A stretch of 64,000 nt of DNA from DATESN01 sp035270785 (GTDB taxonomy: Bacteria; Bacillota; Clostridia; Lachnospirales; Lachnospiraceae), in contig DATESN010000025.1 in the NCBI GenBank assembly GCA_035270785.1, positions 16,842-80,841 on the forward strand, read 5' to 3'. Shown piece after piece: positions 1 through 7,640 of the stretch. Below the pieces are notes generated by a model that saw only the letters and a list, made by a program, of their open reading frames with translations, searched no databases and was not told the origin of the DNA. Numbering within the stretch: position 1 is the first letter of the stretch; the number at the start of each line of letters is the position of its first letter. The translations under genes were made by a program, and so were the position numbers.

Positions 1-750
1 ACGGCTGGCGCGGTATCGTCAATTGCTTTTGGAAAGGGACATGCTGCAGTGGATGGTAATGTATTGCGTGTTTTTGCCAGGGTAAATGCAGATGATAGTA
101 ATGTTTTAAACTCTCTAGTAAAAAAGTCATTAGAAAAAAGAATAGAAGAAATTATTCCATTAGATAGAGCTGGCGCATTTAATCAAGCACTCATGGAACT
201 TGGTGCAATGATATGTGTGCCTAATGGAACGCCCAAATGTGTGGAGTGTCCTTGGCAAGCATTCTGTATTGCAAAAGAACAAGGGAATATCCTTGATTAT
301 CCTAAAAAGATTAGTAAAAAAGCAAGAACCATAGAAGAAAAGACAATCCTAATTATTAGAGATGAAAACAAAACTGCCATTCGAAAACGCCCGAACAAGG
401 GTCTTTTAGCAGGAATGTATGAATTTCCTACACTAGAGGGAATAAAAAATACGAAAGCGGTAATTGCTTATGTAAAGCAATTGGGATTAGAACCTATAAG
501 AGTACAGAAATTGAATGCTTCCAAACATATATTTAGCCACAAAGAATGGCATATGATAGGGTATTCTATCAGAGTAGATGAATTGCAAGAAAAATCATTT
601 GAGCACGAAAAAAATCATTTTCTATTTGTAGATCCAAAGGAAACAGAAGATAAGTATCCCATACCTTCAGCCTTTTTAGCATATACAAATTATTTGAATA
701 TTAAATTAGGGAATACAAAGTTTCGCGAAAAGGAGATTGATGAAAAATGA
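1..750 (+). CDS. mutY: A/G-specific adenine glycosylase MutY (5' end outside window)
   Basis: Base-excision repair glycosylase that removes adenine mispaired with 8-oxoguanine. The reading frame is open from base 1 and begins T-A-G-A-V-S-S, the end of the helix-hairpin-helix. It then reads V-D-G-N-V, which holds the catalytic Asp of the family, so the GTG at 49 is an internal valine and the gene starts upstream. Four cysteines near window residues 72-89 form the [4Fe-4S] loop with spacing C-x7-C-x2-C-x5-C, one residue longer in the first gap than in E. coli. The C-terminal part is the NUDIX-like domain that recognises 8-oxoG. The stop overlaps the next gene's start (ATGA), indicating translational coupling. 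Confidence 0.95.
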   Translation, partial: TAGAVSSIAFGKGHAAVDGNVLRVFARVNADDSNVLNSLVKKSLEKRIEEIIPLDRAGAFNQALMELGAMICVPNGTPKCVECPWQAFCIAKEQGNILDYPKKISKKARTIEEKTILIIRDENKTAIRKRPNKGLLAGMYEFPTLEGIKNTKAVIAYVKQLGLEPIRVQKLNASKHIFSHKEWHMIGYSIRVDELQEKSFEHEKNHFLFVDPKETEDKYPIPSAFLAYTNYLNIKLGNTKFREKEIDEK

Positions 751-1769
751 AATTGTTGACGGTTACCGTACCTTGCTATAATTCTGCAGAGTATATGAAA
801 AAATGTATTGACTCTTTATTAGTAGGCGGAGAAGATGTTGAAATCATTATAGTTAATGATGGCTCAATAGACGAAACACAGAAAATAGGCGAAGAATATG
901 TTGCAAATTATCCATCTATTGTAAGACTAATAAATAAAGAAAATGGTGGACATGGTTCAGCAGTTAACGTAGGGATAGAGAATGCAAAAGGGGTTTATCT
1001 TAAAATTGTTGATAGTGACGATTGGGTGAAGGAAAGTGCATTTTTAGCTATTTTAGAAAAGTTAAGCGATCTTGTAGGTGGAGAAAAAGTTATTGATATG
1101 TTTGTAAGTAACTTTGTATATGAAAAAGTAGGTGAAAAAAGACATAAAGTAATGTCTTACCGTCATGCACTACCTGTAGATGAGGTTTTTTCTTGGAACG
1201 AAGTGAAACATTTCAACAAGGGTCAATATATTTTAATGCATTCTGTTATTTTCCGTACTAAATTGCTAAGAGACTGTGGATTAAAATTGCCGGAGCATAC
1301 TTTTTATGTAGACAATTTATATGTTTTTCAGCCACTTCCATCTGTTAAAAATATGTATTATTTAGATGTAAATTTTTATCGTTATTTTATTGGAAGAGAT
1401 GATCAATCCGTGAATGAGTCAGTTATGATTGGAAGAATTGATCAGCAAATCAAAGTAAACAAACTTATGATTGATTTTTTTGCTCAAAAGAATCCAAAGT
1501 TTATGAATAAAAAAATAAGAAATTATATGTTCAATTATTTAATTATAGTAACAACGGTTTCCTCAATTATGTTAATTCGTTCAGGAACTGAGGAAAATTT
1601 AGAAAAGAAAAAAGAGCTTTGGGAGTATATTAAAAACAAAGATAAATATATTTACTCTAAACTCCGTTATTGTATACTAGGTGGCTCTATGAATTTGCCA
1701 GGCCGTGGAGGACGAAAAATATCGGTAGAAGGATATAAGATTTGTCAAAAGATTTATAAATTCAATTAA
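747..1769 (+). CDS. Family 2 glycosyltransferase
   Basis: GT-A fold glycosyltransferase of 340 aa. The N-terminus L-T-V-T-V-P-C-Y-N is the classic GT2 opening, followed by I-I-I-V-N-D-G-S and the metal/nucleotide-sugar site V-D-S-D-D-W near residue 91. No convincing membrane span is seen, so the enzyme is probably cytosolic or peripheral. Acceptor and sugar cannot be inferred; roles in cell-surface glycan synthesis are common for the family. The ATG overlaps the mutY stop by 4 nt. Coupling to a DNA repair gene looks like simple operon sharing rather than functional linkage. Confidence 0.85.
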   Translation: MKLLTVTVPCYNSAEYMKKCIDSLLVGGEDVEIIIVNDGSIDETQKIGEEYVANYPSIVRLINKENGGHGSAVNVGIENAKGVYLKIVDSDDWVKESAFLAILEKLSDLVGGEKVIDMFVSNFVYEKVGEKRHKVMSYRHALPVDEVFSWNEVKHFNKGQYILMHSVIFRTKLLRDCGLKLPEHTFYVDNLYVFQPLPSVKNMYYLDVNFYRYFIGRDDQSVNESVMIGRIDQQIKVNKLMIDFFAQKNPKFMNKKIRNYMFNYLIIVTTVSSIMLIRSGTEENLEKKKELWEYIKNKDKYIYSKLRYCILGGSMNLPGRGGRKISVEGYKICQKIYKFN

Positions 1770-1807
1770 TTTTTGAAATAAAATATATATAATACAAATA
1801 AAATCTT

Positions 1808-1846
1808 AGGCCGAAGTTTGATATAAAAGTCAAACTTCGGCTTTTA
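1808..1846 (+). terminator. Intrinsic terminator after mutY-GT2
   Basis: A 12-bp perfect stem, GCCGAAGTTTGA (1810-1821) with TCAAACTTCGGC (1830-1841), has an 8-nt loop and is followed by TTTT. It ends the mutY-glycosyltransferase unit. Confidence 0.9.
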
Positions 1847-2023
1847 ACTTGTATTTCTCCTGGCAATAAATAGTTAACATTGGATTATCCCTTAATTGTT
1901 GATGGAAGTATATGGAGAATGATAGCAAAAGTAATAAATAAAGGAAATATTACCAAATAATTAGTTAAATCACATATTATTCCATATACTAATACAATAT
2001 AACAAGAAAAATCAAATAATGTA

Positions 2024-2052
2024 TTGACAATTAGACAAGATTAACTTATAAT
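2024..2052 (+). promoter_or_regulatory. Consensus sigma-A promoter, far upstream of nagZ
   Basis: TTGACA at 2024-2029 and TATAAT at 2047-2052 are separated by exactly 17 nt, a full-consensus vegetative promoter. It drives transcription towards nagZ, but the nagZ start codon is about 410 nt further on. Confidence 0.85.
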
Positions 2053-2130
2053 CAACATATAAACAAAAGAAATTCATTTAGAAAATTCAAATGAAAGAGA
2101 GGTACGAACTGAGAAAGACTGAAAAGTAAA

Positions 2131-2170
2131 AATACAAAAGATGGTAATACAAAAGATGGTAATACAAAAG
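2131..2170 (+). repeat. 15-bp tandem repeat, 2.7 copies
   Basis: The unit AATACAAAAGATGGT occurs at 2131-2145 and 2146-2160, followed by the first ten bases of a third copy at 2161-2170. Copies are identical, suggesting recent slippage. It lies inside the long nagZ leader. Confidence 0.9.
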
Positions 2171-2302
2171 AGTTGTTTAAGTACATGAGAAGTTTTTTAA
2201 AAGACAGATGATAAAAGTAGATGTATTACATCGAAGAAGTACGAAAGATAAAATAATTAACGGAGGTATGGTCCAGTGATTACGGAAGATAGTATATTTT
2301 AG

Positions 2303-2342
2303 AAGAGAGCATTGATGAAGTAGATATCGGTGCTCTCTTTTA
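2303..2342 (+). terminator. Terminator-like hairpin inside the nagZ leader
   Basis: AAGAGAGCA (2303-2311) pairs with TGCTCTCTT (2331-2339) around a 19-nt loop, followed by a short T-run. It could end a roughly 290-nt small RNA or act as an attenuator before nagZ. The weak T-tract keeps confidence moderate. Confidence 0.45.
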
Positions 2343-2462
2343 ATATGTAAAATTATAGAAGTCCTAATTAATAGATATTTGTATGGAAATCTCACTAGTA
2401 ATAAGGTATGATAGAGATTGAATGAGTGGCGCAAGTAGATTGGACAAAGAGGTAGATGTAGA

Positions 2463-3791
2463 ATGAAAGATGAAAATCGTATGTTAGATTTGTCAAGAAG
2501 ACAATATAGAAGAAAAAGAAGGATACGGAATCAAGTTATATCCTATATATCTTTATTAGTTATAATGGTGGGACTTGTGGGTGTTGGATTTTTAGGAAAT
2601 AACTATGTTGCAAAAAAAGCAATGGAGAAAAATACAATACCAGCAGAAAACATAGTAGAAGATGTGGTAGAACCACCGGTGGTTTCGGAACCAGAAATTG
2701 TAGAAGAAGTTGACGAACAGGAGCAGATGTTGATGGAACTAGTGGATTCCTATTTGTCACAGATGACTCTGGAAGAAAAGGTAGCAGGATTGTTCATGGT
2801 GACTCCTGAGTCAATTACAGGGGTTGATAAAGCTGTTATCGCAGGAAAAGGAACGCAAGAGGCATTAAATACCTATGCAGTTGGTGGGATTATTTATTTT
2901 TCCAAGAATATTCAATCAGTAGATCAGTTTAAGAAAATGGTAACAAACACAAAAGACTTTAGTAAATATCCTATTTTTTTAGGGATTGATGAAGAAGGTG
3001 GTTCCGTTAGCCGGATTGCTAATAGCTCTATTTCAGTAACAAAAGTAGCGGAGCCAGTAGAAATTGGTGCAACACAAGATGATAATGAAGCGTATGAAGC
3101 ATATTCAACAATAGGTAGCTATTTGAAGGAATATAATCTTAATGTTGATTTTGCACCAGTTGCAGATATTGCTACAACGAATAATGAAATGTTTAAAAAA
3201 CGTGCTTTTGGATCAGATGCTACGTTAGTATCAACAATGATTGTAGCAAGTATGAATGGACTTCATGAACAAGGCATTAATGCATGTCTAAAACATTTTC
3301 CAGGACATGGAAGCACAGAAGGGGATTCTCATGAAGGAATATCTATTACAAATAGAACAATAGATGAAATGAGAAGTAATGAGTTTTTACCATTTACTGC
3401 GGGAATTTCAGCAGGTGCTAATTTTGTAATGGTAGGTCAAATTTCAGCACCAAATGTGATAGGAGATAATAGTCCTGCATCTTTATCCTATACAATGATT
3501 ACAAATGTTTTAAGAAACGAATTGGGATTCCAAGGAATTGTTATTACGGATTCCATGAGTATGGCTGCTATTACTGATTATTACACTTCAAAAGAAGCCT
3601 CTATTAAGGCAATTAATGCTGGGGCTGATATGATATTAATGCCAGAGAATTTTAAAGAAGCCTATCAAGGTTTGTTAGATGCAGTAAAGGACGGAACGAT
3701 TACAGAAGAAAGAATAAACGAGTCTATTCGTAGAATTTATAGAGTGAAATGTGAAAGTGAAATGGTGCTTACTATTGAACCCATCGAATAA
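2463..3791 (+). CDS. nagZ: Membrane-anchored beta-N-acetylhexosaminidase (GH3, NagZ)
   Basis: GH3 glycosidase of 442 aa that cleaves beta-1,4-linked GlcNAc from muropeptides or similar glycans. A basic N-terminus (R-R-K-R-R-I-R) precedes one hydrophobic segment at about residues 25-45, so the enzyme is anchored with its catalytic domain outside. A Glu/Val/Pro-rich linker follows to about residue 85. The NagZ hallmark K-H-F-P-G-H-G is followed by D288-S-H290, the His/Asp acid-base dyad. The nucleophile is predicted as D363 in I-T-D-S-M-S-M. It stands alone between the long leader and a tRNA gene. A recycling or wall-turnover role is inferred. Confidence 0.9.
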   Translation: MKDENRMLDLSRRQYRRKRRIRNQVISYISLLVIMVGLVGVGFLGNNYVAKKAMEKNTIPAENIVEDVVEPPVVSEPEIVEEVDEQEQMLMELVDSYLSQMTLEEKVAGLFMVTPESITGVDKAVIAGKGTQEALNTYAVGGIIYFSKNIQSVDQFKKMVTNTKDFSKYPIFLGIDEEGGSVSRIANSSISVTKVAEPVEIGATQDDNEAYEAYSTIGSYLKEYNLNVDFAPVADIATTNNEMFKKRAFGSDATLVSTMIVASMNGLHEQGINACLKHFPGHGSTEGDSHEGISITNRTIDEMRSNEFLPFTAGISAGANFVMVGQISAPNVIGDNSPASLSYTMITNVLRNELGFQGIVITDSMSMAAITDYYTSKEASIKAINAGADMILMPENFKEAYQGLLDAVKDGTITEERINESIRRIYRVKCESEMVLTIEPIE

Positions 3792-3834
3792 TTAATATGG
3801 AATCATAAATTGATAAAAAGATCATTAATCAGCA

Positions 3835-3863
3835 TTGACAAAGCACGAAAGCTATAGTATATT
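3835..3863 (+). promoter_or_regulatory. Promoter of tRNA-Gly
   Basis: TTGACA (3835-3840), 17 nt, TATATT (3858-3863). The expected start, near 3870, lies about 27 nt before the tRNA. Confidence 0.8.
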
Positions 3864-3896
3864 TGTTATTGCCTGCTAAACAGTGGGCAATAAGAT

Positions 3897-3968
3897 GCGC
3901 GAGTGGCTCAGTGGTAGAGCACGTCCTTGCCAAGGACGGGGTCGCGGGTTCGAACCCCGTCTCGCGCT
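3897..3968 (+). tRNA. tRNA-Gly (anticodon GCC)
   Basis: A complete cloverleaf: acceptor GCGCGAG (3897-3903) pairs with CTCGCGC (3961-3967), the D-arm is GCTC/GAGC, and the anticodon stem CGTCC/GGACG encloses TTGCCAA with GCC at 3929-3931. The T-arm is GCGGG TTCGAAC CCCGT. The discriminator base is U, usual for tRNA-Gly. CCA is not encoded. Confidence 0.97.
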
Positions 3969-3973
3969 TATAG

Positions 3974-4019
3974 AAAATCTCTGAATTCTTTTGGATAAAA
4001 GGGTTGAGGGATTTTTATT
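3974..4019 (+). terminator. Terminator after tRNA-Gly
   Basis: AAAATCTCTGAA (3974-3985) pairs, with one mismatch and one G-U, with TTGAGGGATTTT (4004-4015), which runs into a T-tract. Confidence 0.7.
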
Positions 4020-4070
4020 TAGATTTATGAGTTATCCATTGACTATGAAAAGAAGTTGAGGAATAGAAGA

Positions 4071-5009
4071 ATGATTTGTGAAAAGACTTATTTATCGGAG
4101 GACAAGAAAGTATATTTTAGTTCTTATTTAATCGAAAACTCTATTGAATTGAAACAAGGTGTATTAAGACCGGCTATTGTTATTTGTCCTGGGGGAGGTT
4201 ATTCTTTTACATCTGATAGGGAGGCAGAACCAATTGCCCTAGCATTTGCTGCAAAGGGTTATCAAACCTTTGTCCTTCGTTATTCCGTAGGAGAACCAGC
4301 CAAATTCCCAAAACCTTTGCAGGAACTAGCACAAACAGTTTCCTACATTAGAATGCATAGTAAAGAGTGGTTTATAGATACTGACAAAATAATTGTTACG
4401 GGATTCTCTGCAGGGGCTCATTTAGCAGCTTCATTGGGGGTGTTTTGGAATAATAAGGAGATATTACCTGACTATGGTGAGGATTTTAGCATTATTAAAC
4501 CTAATGGGTTGATACTTGGTTATCCAGTACTTGACTTGGCAAGTTCAACGAAACGATTGGATATTGGAATTCAAGGTCAACCAGAATTTGATATGATTGA
4601 TTTTGGTCAGATTCATCCAAATATAAAGCGGGAAGATATTTTTGTTCGCGAAAATGGAAAAACGTATATAGATTTTGAAGTTGCCATGAATGCTTATATT
4701 TTTGGAGGGTATTATTCGAAAAACGAGGAAGAGTTTTATAGTTTGCAAAACCAAGTATCGGAATATACACCACCAACTTTTATATGGCATACCTCCCAGG
4801 ATGATTTGATTCTTCCAAGTAACTCACTGAAGTTTGCCAGTGCACTTAATTCTAATCACATTCCATATGAATTACATATATTTGGTAAAGGCGGACATGG
4901 TCTAGCATTAGCAAATGAAATTACAGCTAATAATGAGTGGGAAATAAATCCACAATGTGAAACATGGTTTGCAATGGCACTAACATGGTTAAAGAGTTTA
5001 TTTCAATAA
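4071..5009 (+). CDS. Alpha/beta hydrolase, acetyl-esterase type
   Basis: Alpha/beta hydrolase of 312 aa. The oxyanion-hole motif C-P-G-G-G-Y (HGG-like) is followed by the nucleophile elbow G-F-S113-A-G and C-terminal D-D-L-I-L-P and G-H-G segments that supply Asp and His. This layout is typical of carbohydrate acetyl esterases and BD-FAE-type hydrolases. There is no signal peptide, so it is cytosolic and probably acts on imported sugar esters. The ATG at 4071 is preferred over an in-frame TTG at 4056 because GAGGAA sits 9 nt upstream. The gene is monocistronic with a strong terminator. Confidence 0.85.
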   Translation: MICEKTYLSEDKKVYFSSYLIENSIELKQGVLRPAIVICPGGGYSFTSDREAEPIALAFAAKGYQTFVLRYSVGEPAKFPKPLQELAQTVSYIRMHSKEWFIDTDKIIVTGFSAGAHLAASLGVFWNNKEILPDYGEDFSIIKPNGLILGYPVLDLASSTKRLDIGIQGQPEFDMIDFGQIHPNIKREDIFVRENGKTYIDFEVAMNAYIFGGYYSKNEEEFYSLQNQVSEYTPPTFIWHTSQDDLILPSNSLKFASALNSNHIPYELHIFGKGGHGLALANEITANNEWEINPQCETWFAMALTWLKSLFQ

Positions 5010-5030
5010 ATAGATTATAGTTTGCTGAAA

Positions 5031-5076
5031 ATAACCTAGTAATACTTAAGTTAAGTATTACTAGGTTATTTTTTAA
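5031..5076 (+). terminator. Terminator after esterase
   Basis: A long perfect stem, ATAACCTAGTAATACTTA (5031-5048) with its complement at 5052-5069, has a 3-nt loop and a run of T. Confidence 0.92.
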
Positions 5077-5122
5077 TGGATTGTAGGATTTATTTTACAA
5101 TAATAAGTCATACTAATAAAGA

Positions 5123-5177
5123 TTTTACATGGATTTTACATAAAAACAAGACAAACCTTACGTGAATTTGATATAAT
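5123..5177 (+). promoter_or_regulatory. PhoP-box-like direct repeat and promoter of the Na/Pi transporter
   Basis: TTTACA occurs at 5123-5128 and again at 5134-5139, an 11-bp period with 5-nt spacers. That is the spacing known for the TT(A/T/C)ACA repeats bound by PhoP in Bacillus. A TATAAT at 5172-5177 lacks a good -35, as expected for an activator-dependent promoter. The downstream genes encode a phosphate transporter and a PhoP/PhoR-like pair. Binding by that regulator is inference. Confidence 0.6.
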
Positions 5178-5237
5178 AACGTGTAATTTTATTTAGTTTA
5201 TACAAATGTGAAGATTCTTTATTGGAGGAAATGAAAG

Positions 5238-6893
5238 ATGACATTAGATGATCTTGGGATGATCTTTAAATTTATTGGTGGACTTGGGATGTTTTTATAT
5301 GGTATGCATATTATGGCAGACGGTTTGCAAAAATCGGCTGGTGGTAGATTGAAAAAGCTAATGAGCTTTTTAACGAAAAACCGATTTATTGCAGTGCTAG
5401 TTGGTACTGGTATTACTGCAATTATTCAAAGCAGTTCCGCAACAACAGTTATGGTAGTTGGATTTGTAAATGCAGGAATGCTTTCTTTAACGCAGGCGGT
5501 AGGTGTTATTATGGGTGCCAATATAGGGACCACAGTAACCGCTTGGATTATTTCATTAAGTGAATTTGGAAGTTTCCTTAAACCAGAGTTCTATGCACCC
5601 GTTTTAGTTGGTATAGGCGCATTTAATTTATTATTTGCAAAATCAGAAAAGAAAAATAAAATTGGAGAAATATTAATTGGTGTTGGTGTATTATTTATTG
5701 GTCTTTCTTTTATGTCTGATGCAATTAAGCCATATAGTGGTTCAACAGTTTTTTTTGATGTCTTTGCTACATTAGGAAGAAATCCAGTGTTAGCTATTTT
5801 AGCTGGTGCCGTTGTTACTGGTATCTTACAAAGTTCTTCCGCTTCCGTAGGTATTTTACAGACGCTTGCATTAAATGGTGTTGTTAATTGGCGTTCTGCT
5901 GTTTTTATTACATTGGGACAAAATATTGGAACCTGTGTTACGGCATTGCTTTCTAGTGCGGGTGCAAGCAAAAACGGAAAAAGAGCATCTGTAATTCATT
6001 TATTATTTAATCTCATAGGTGCTATCATTTTTGGGCTCATCATGTATTTCCTATTTTTATTTAATGATAGTTGGGCATCAAGTTCTATCAATAGCGTGGA
6101 GATATCTATTTTCCATACGATATTCAATATTTCAAATACGATTATTTTATTCCCATTTGCATCAAGGCTTGTCAAGTTGTCTGAAATAATTATTAAGGAT
6201 AAAGTGGGTGAAGTAGAAGCAGAAACAGTTGTTACCGAAGTGGTTCGAAGATTGGATAGAAGAATTCTTGCAAACCCATCATTCGCACTGGAGGCTGCTA
6301 AAAAAGAAGTAGGATTTATGAGTAAATTAACCTTAAAAAACATAAATGTATCCGTTGAAGCAGTGGAAACGCTTAATAAAGGTAAAATAAAAGAAGTATA
6401 TGCCACGGAAGCGGATATTAATCAATTAGAAAGAATACTAACAACGTTTTTAGTTGAAGTGGATAATTTGTCACTTACAGAAGAGCAGCATCTTTTAGTG
6501 AAAAATTTATTCTATACCATTAGTGATATTGAAAGAATGGGTGATCATAGTGAAAATATTGCAGAAATTGCTGAAATAATGCGCAAGGATGGAATAGTAT
6601 TTTCTAAAAAAGGAATCAAGGATATTAATGTTATTTCTATTGAAACCATGGAAGCTGTATCCATGGCCATTGAAGCAAGAGAAAAAGATGATAAAAAGAT
6701 TGCAGGTTTAGTAGGAGAATGTGAAAATAGAGTAGATGAATTAGAAGAAGAGTTTCGTGAAAAGCATATTCAGCGTCTTTCAAAGGGAAAATGTGCACCA
6801 GAAAGTGGTGTTCTATTCTTAGAAATGTTAAGCAATCTAGAACGTATTTCGGATCATGCAAATAATATAGCAGGATATATTATGCTAGAGTAA
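5238..6893 (+). CDS. Na+/phosphate cotransporter with C-terminal PhoU-like domain
   Basis: Inner-membrane phosphate transporter or efflux protein of 551 aa, NptA/SLC34 type. Two inverted halves each carry the signature Q-S-S-S-A, near residues 56 and 199, and each has a G-x-N-I-G-T segment. About eight membrane spans fill residues 5-310. The C-terminal 220 residues are helical and PhoU-like (E-R-M-G-D-H-S-E-N, E-R-I-S-D-H-A-N-N), the metal-binding three-helix repeats of that family. The start has GGAGG 9 nt upstream. It is followed after 39 nt by a response regulator, suggesting a phosphate-response operon. Confidence 0.93.
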   Translation: MTLDDLGMIFKFIGGLGMFLYGMHIMADGLQKSAGGRLKKLMSFLTKNRFIAVLVGTGITAIIQSSSATTVMVVGFVNAGMLSLTQAVGVIMGANIGTTVTAWIISLSEFGSFLKPEFYAPVLVGIGAFNLLFAKSEKKNKIGEILIGVGVLFIGLSFMSDAIKPYSGSTVFFDVFATLGRNPVLAILAGAVVTGILQSSSASVGILQTLALNGVVNWRSAVFITLGQNIGTCVTALLSSAGASKNGKRASVIHLLFNLIGAIIFGLIMYFLFLFNDSWASSSINSVEISIFHTIFNISNTIILFPFASRLVKLSEIIIKDKVGEVEAETVVTEVVRRLDRRILANPSFALEAAKKEVGFMSKLTLKNINVSVEAVETLNKGKIKEVYATEADINQLERILTTFLVEVDNLSLTEEQHLLVKNLFYTISDIERMGDHSENIAEIAEIMRKDGIVFSKKGIKDINVISIETMEAVSMAIEAREKDDKKIAGLVGECENRVDELEEEFREKHIQRLSKGKCAPESGVLFLEMLSNLERISDHANNIAGYIMLE

Positions 6894-6932
6894 CTATAAT
6901 TCCTAATAATAAGGGATGAATGGAGTTTACGT

Positions 6933-7637
6933 ATGCAAAAGATATTTGTGATAGAGGATGATGAAAATATTCGTAATTTGGTAAAAATTGCCCTAGAGGG
7001 CTATGGATATAACGTGCATACATTTGAAGCGGCGGAACCAGCGATTGCTTGTATAGAATTGGAAAGACCGGATTTAGCCGTTTTTGATTTAATGCTTCCT
7101 GGCATGGATGGATTGGAAGCTATTAGAAAGATTCGTAATAAAGAATTAGTGAAAGAGACTCCGGTTATCATTCTTACTGCAAAGGACAAAGAATATGATA
7201 AGGTTGTAGGATTAGATGGAGGGGCAGATGATTATATTACAAAACCTTTTGGTGTATTAGAATTAGCTGCAAGAATTCGTTCACTACTTCGTAGATCTAT
7301 GGAACCAAATATGGACTCAAATGTTGAATGGCAGGAATATGCGCATTTATCACTTAACCTTCAAACGCGTGAAGTCTATGTGGATAAAGAGCTAGTGCTG
7401 TTGACTTATAAGGAATATGAGTTACTTGTATATTTGATTCAACACAAATCACGAGTGGTTACAAGGGAAGAGTTATTAGATAGGTTATGGGACTATAATT
7501 CTGATATAGAGACAAGAACACTAGATATTCATATTGGAACATTGCGACAGAAATTAGGAGAAGAAGTGAGTTCTTACATTAAAACAATGAGAAGTGTAGG
7601 TTATCGTTTTATTATAATAGATGGAGGGAGTTTATAA
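6933..7637 (+). CDS. phoP: OmpR/PhoB-family response regulator, PhoP-like
   Basis: Response regulator of 234 aa. The receiver domain has acidic D9/D10, phospho-acceptor D52 in F-D-L-M-L-P-G-M-D-G, T82 and K104 in T-K-P-F. The C-terminal winged helix (about residues 135-230) ends with the typical R-T-L-D-I-H-I-G-T-L-R-Q-K-L recognition region and V-G-Y-R-F. It lies between a phosphate transporter behind a PhoP-box-like repeat and a PhoR-like kinase. The phosphate role comes from this context; the symbol is an inference from it. Confidence 0.85.
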   Translation: MQKIFVIEDDENIRNLVKIALEGYGYNVHTFEAAEPAIACIELERPDLAVFDLMLPGMDGLEAIRKIRNKELVKETPVIILTAKDKEYDKVVGLDGGADDYITKPFGVLELAARIRSLLRRSMEPNMDSNVEWQEYAHLSLNLQTREVYVDKELVLLTYKEYELLVYLIQHKSRVVTREELLDRLWDYNSDIETRTLDIHIGTLRQKLGEEVSSYIKTMRSVGYRFIIIDGGSL

Positions 7638-7640
7638 CAG

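Larger units (their letters stand above)
2053..2462 (+). other. Long untranslated leader of nagZ, content unknown
   Basis: About 400 nt between a perfect promoter and nagZ hold no open frame with a plausible ribosome site. Present are a 15-bp tandem repeat (2131-2170) and a 9-bp hairpin followed by a short T-run (2303-2342). A GGAGG at 2262-2266 sits only 1 nt before an ATG of a 3-codon frame, too close to be used normally. I could not match the stretch to a riboswitch class from memory. It could be an attenuated leader or an independent small RNA. The upstream stretch 1847-2023 shows nothing recognisable. Confidence 0.45.

Noticed and set aside
2240..2345. Riboswitch (c-di-AMP or c-di-GMP type) in the nagZ leader
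   Set aside because: I could not place the conserved core bases of either class; left as an unassigned leader.
2177..2434. Minus-strand frame of 85 codons in the nagZ leader
   Set aside because: No ribosome binding site, composition unlike neighbours; it is antisense to the leader and hairpin.
5591..5971. Minus-strand frame opposite the Na/Pi transporter (126 codons)
   Set aside because: Lies wholly inside a well-supported gene on the other strand; low-complexity mirror of it.
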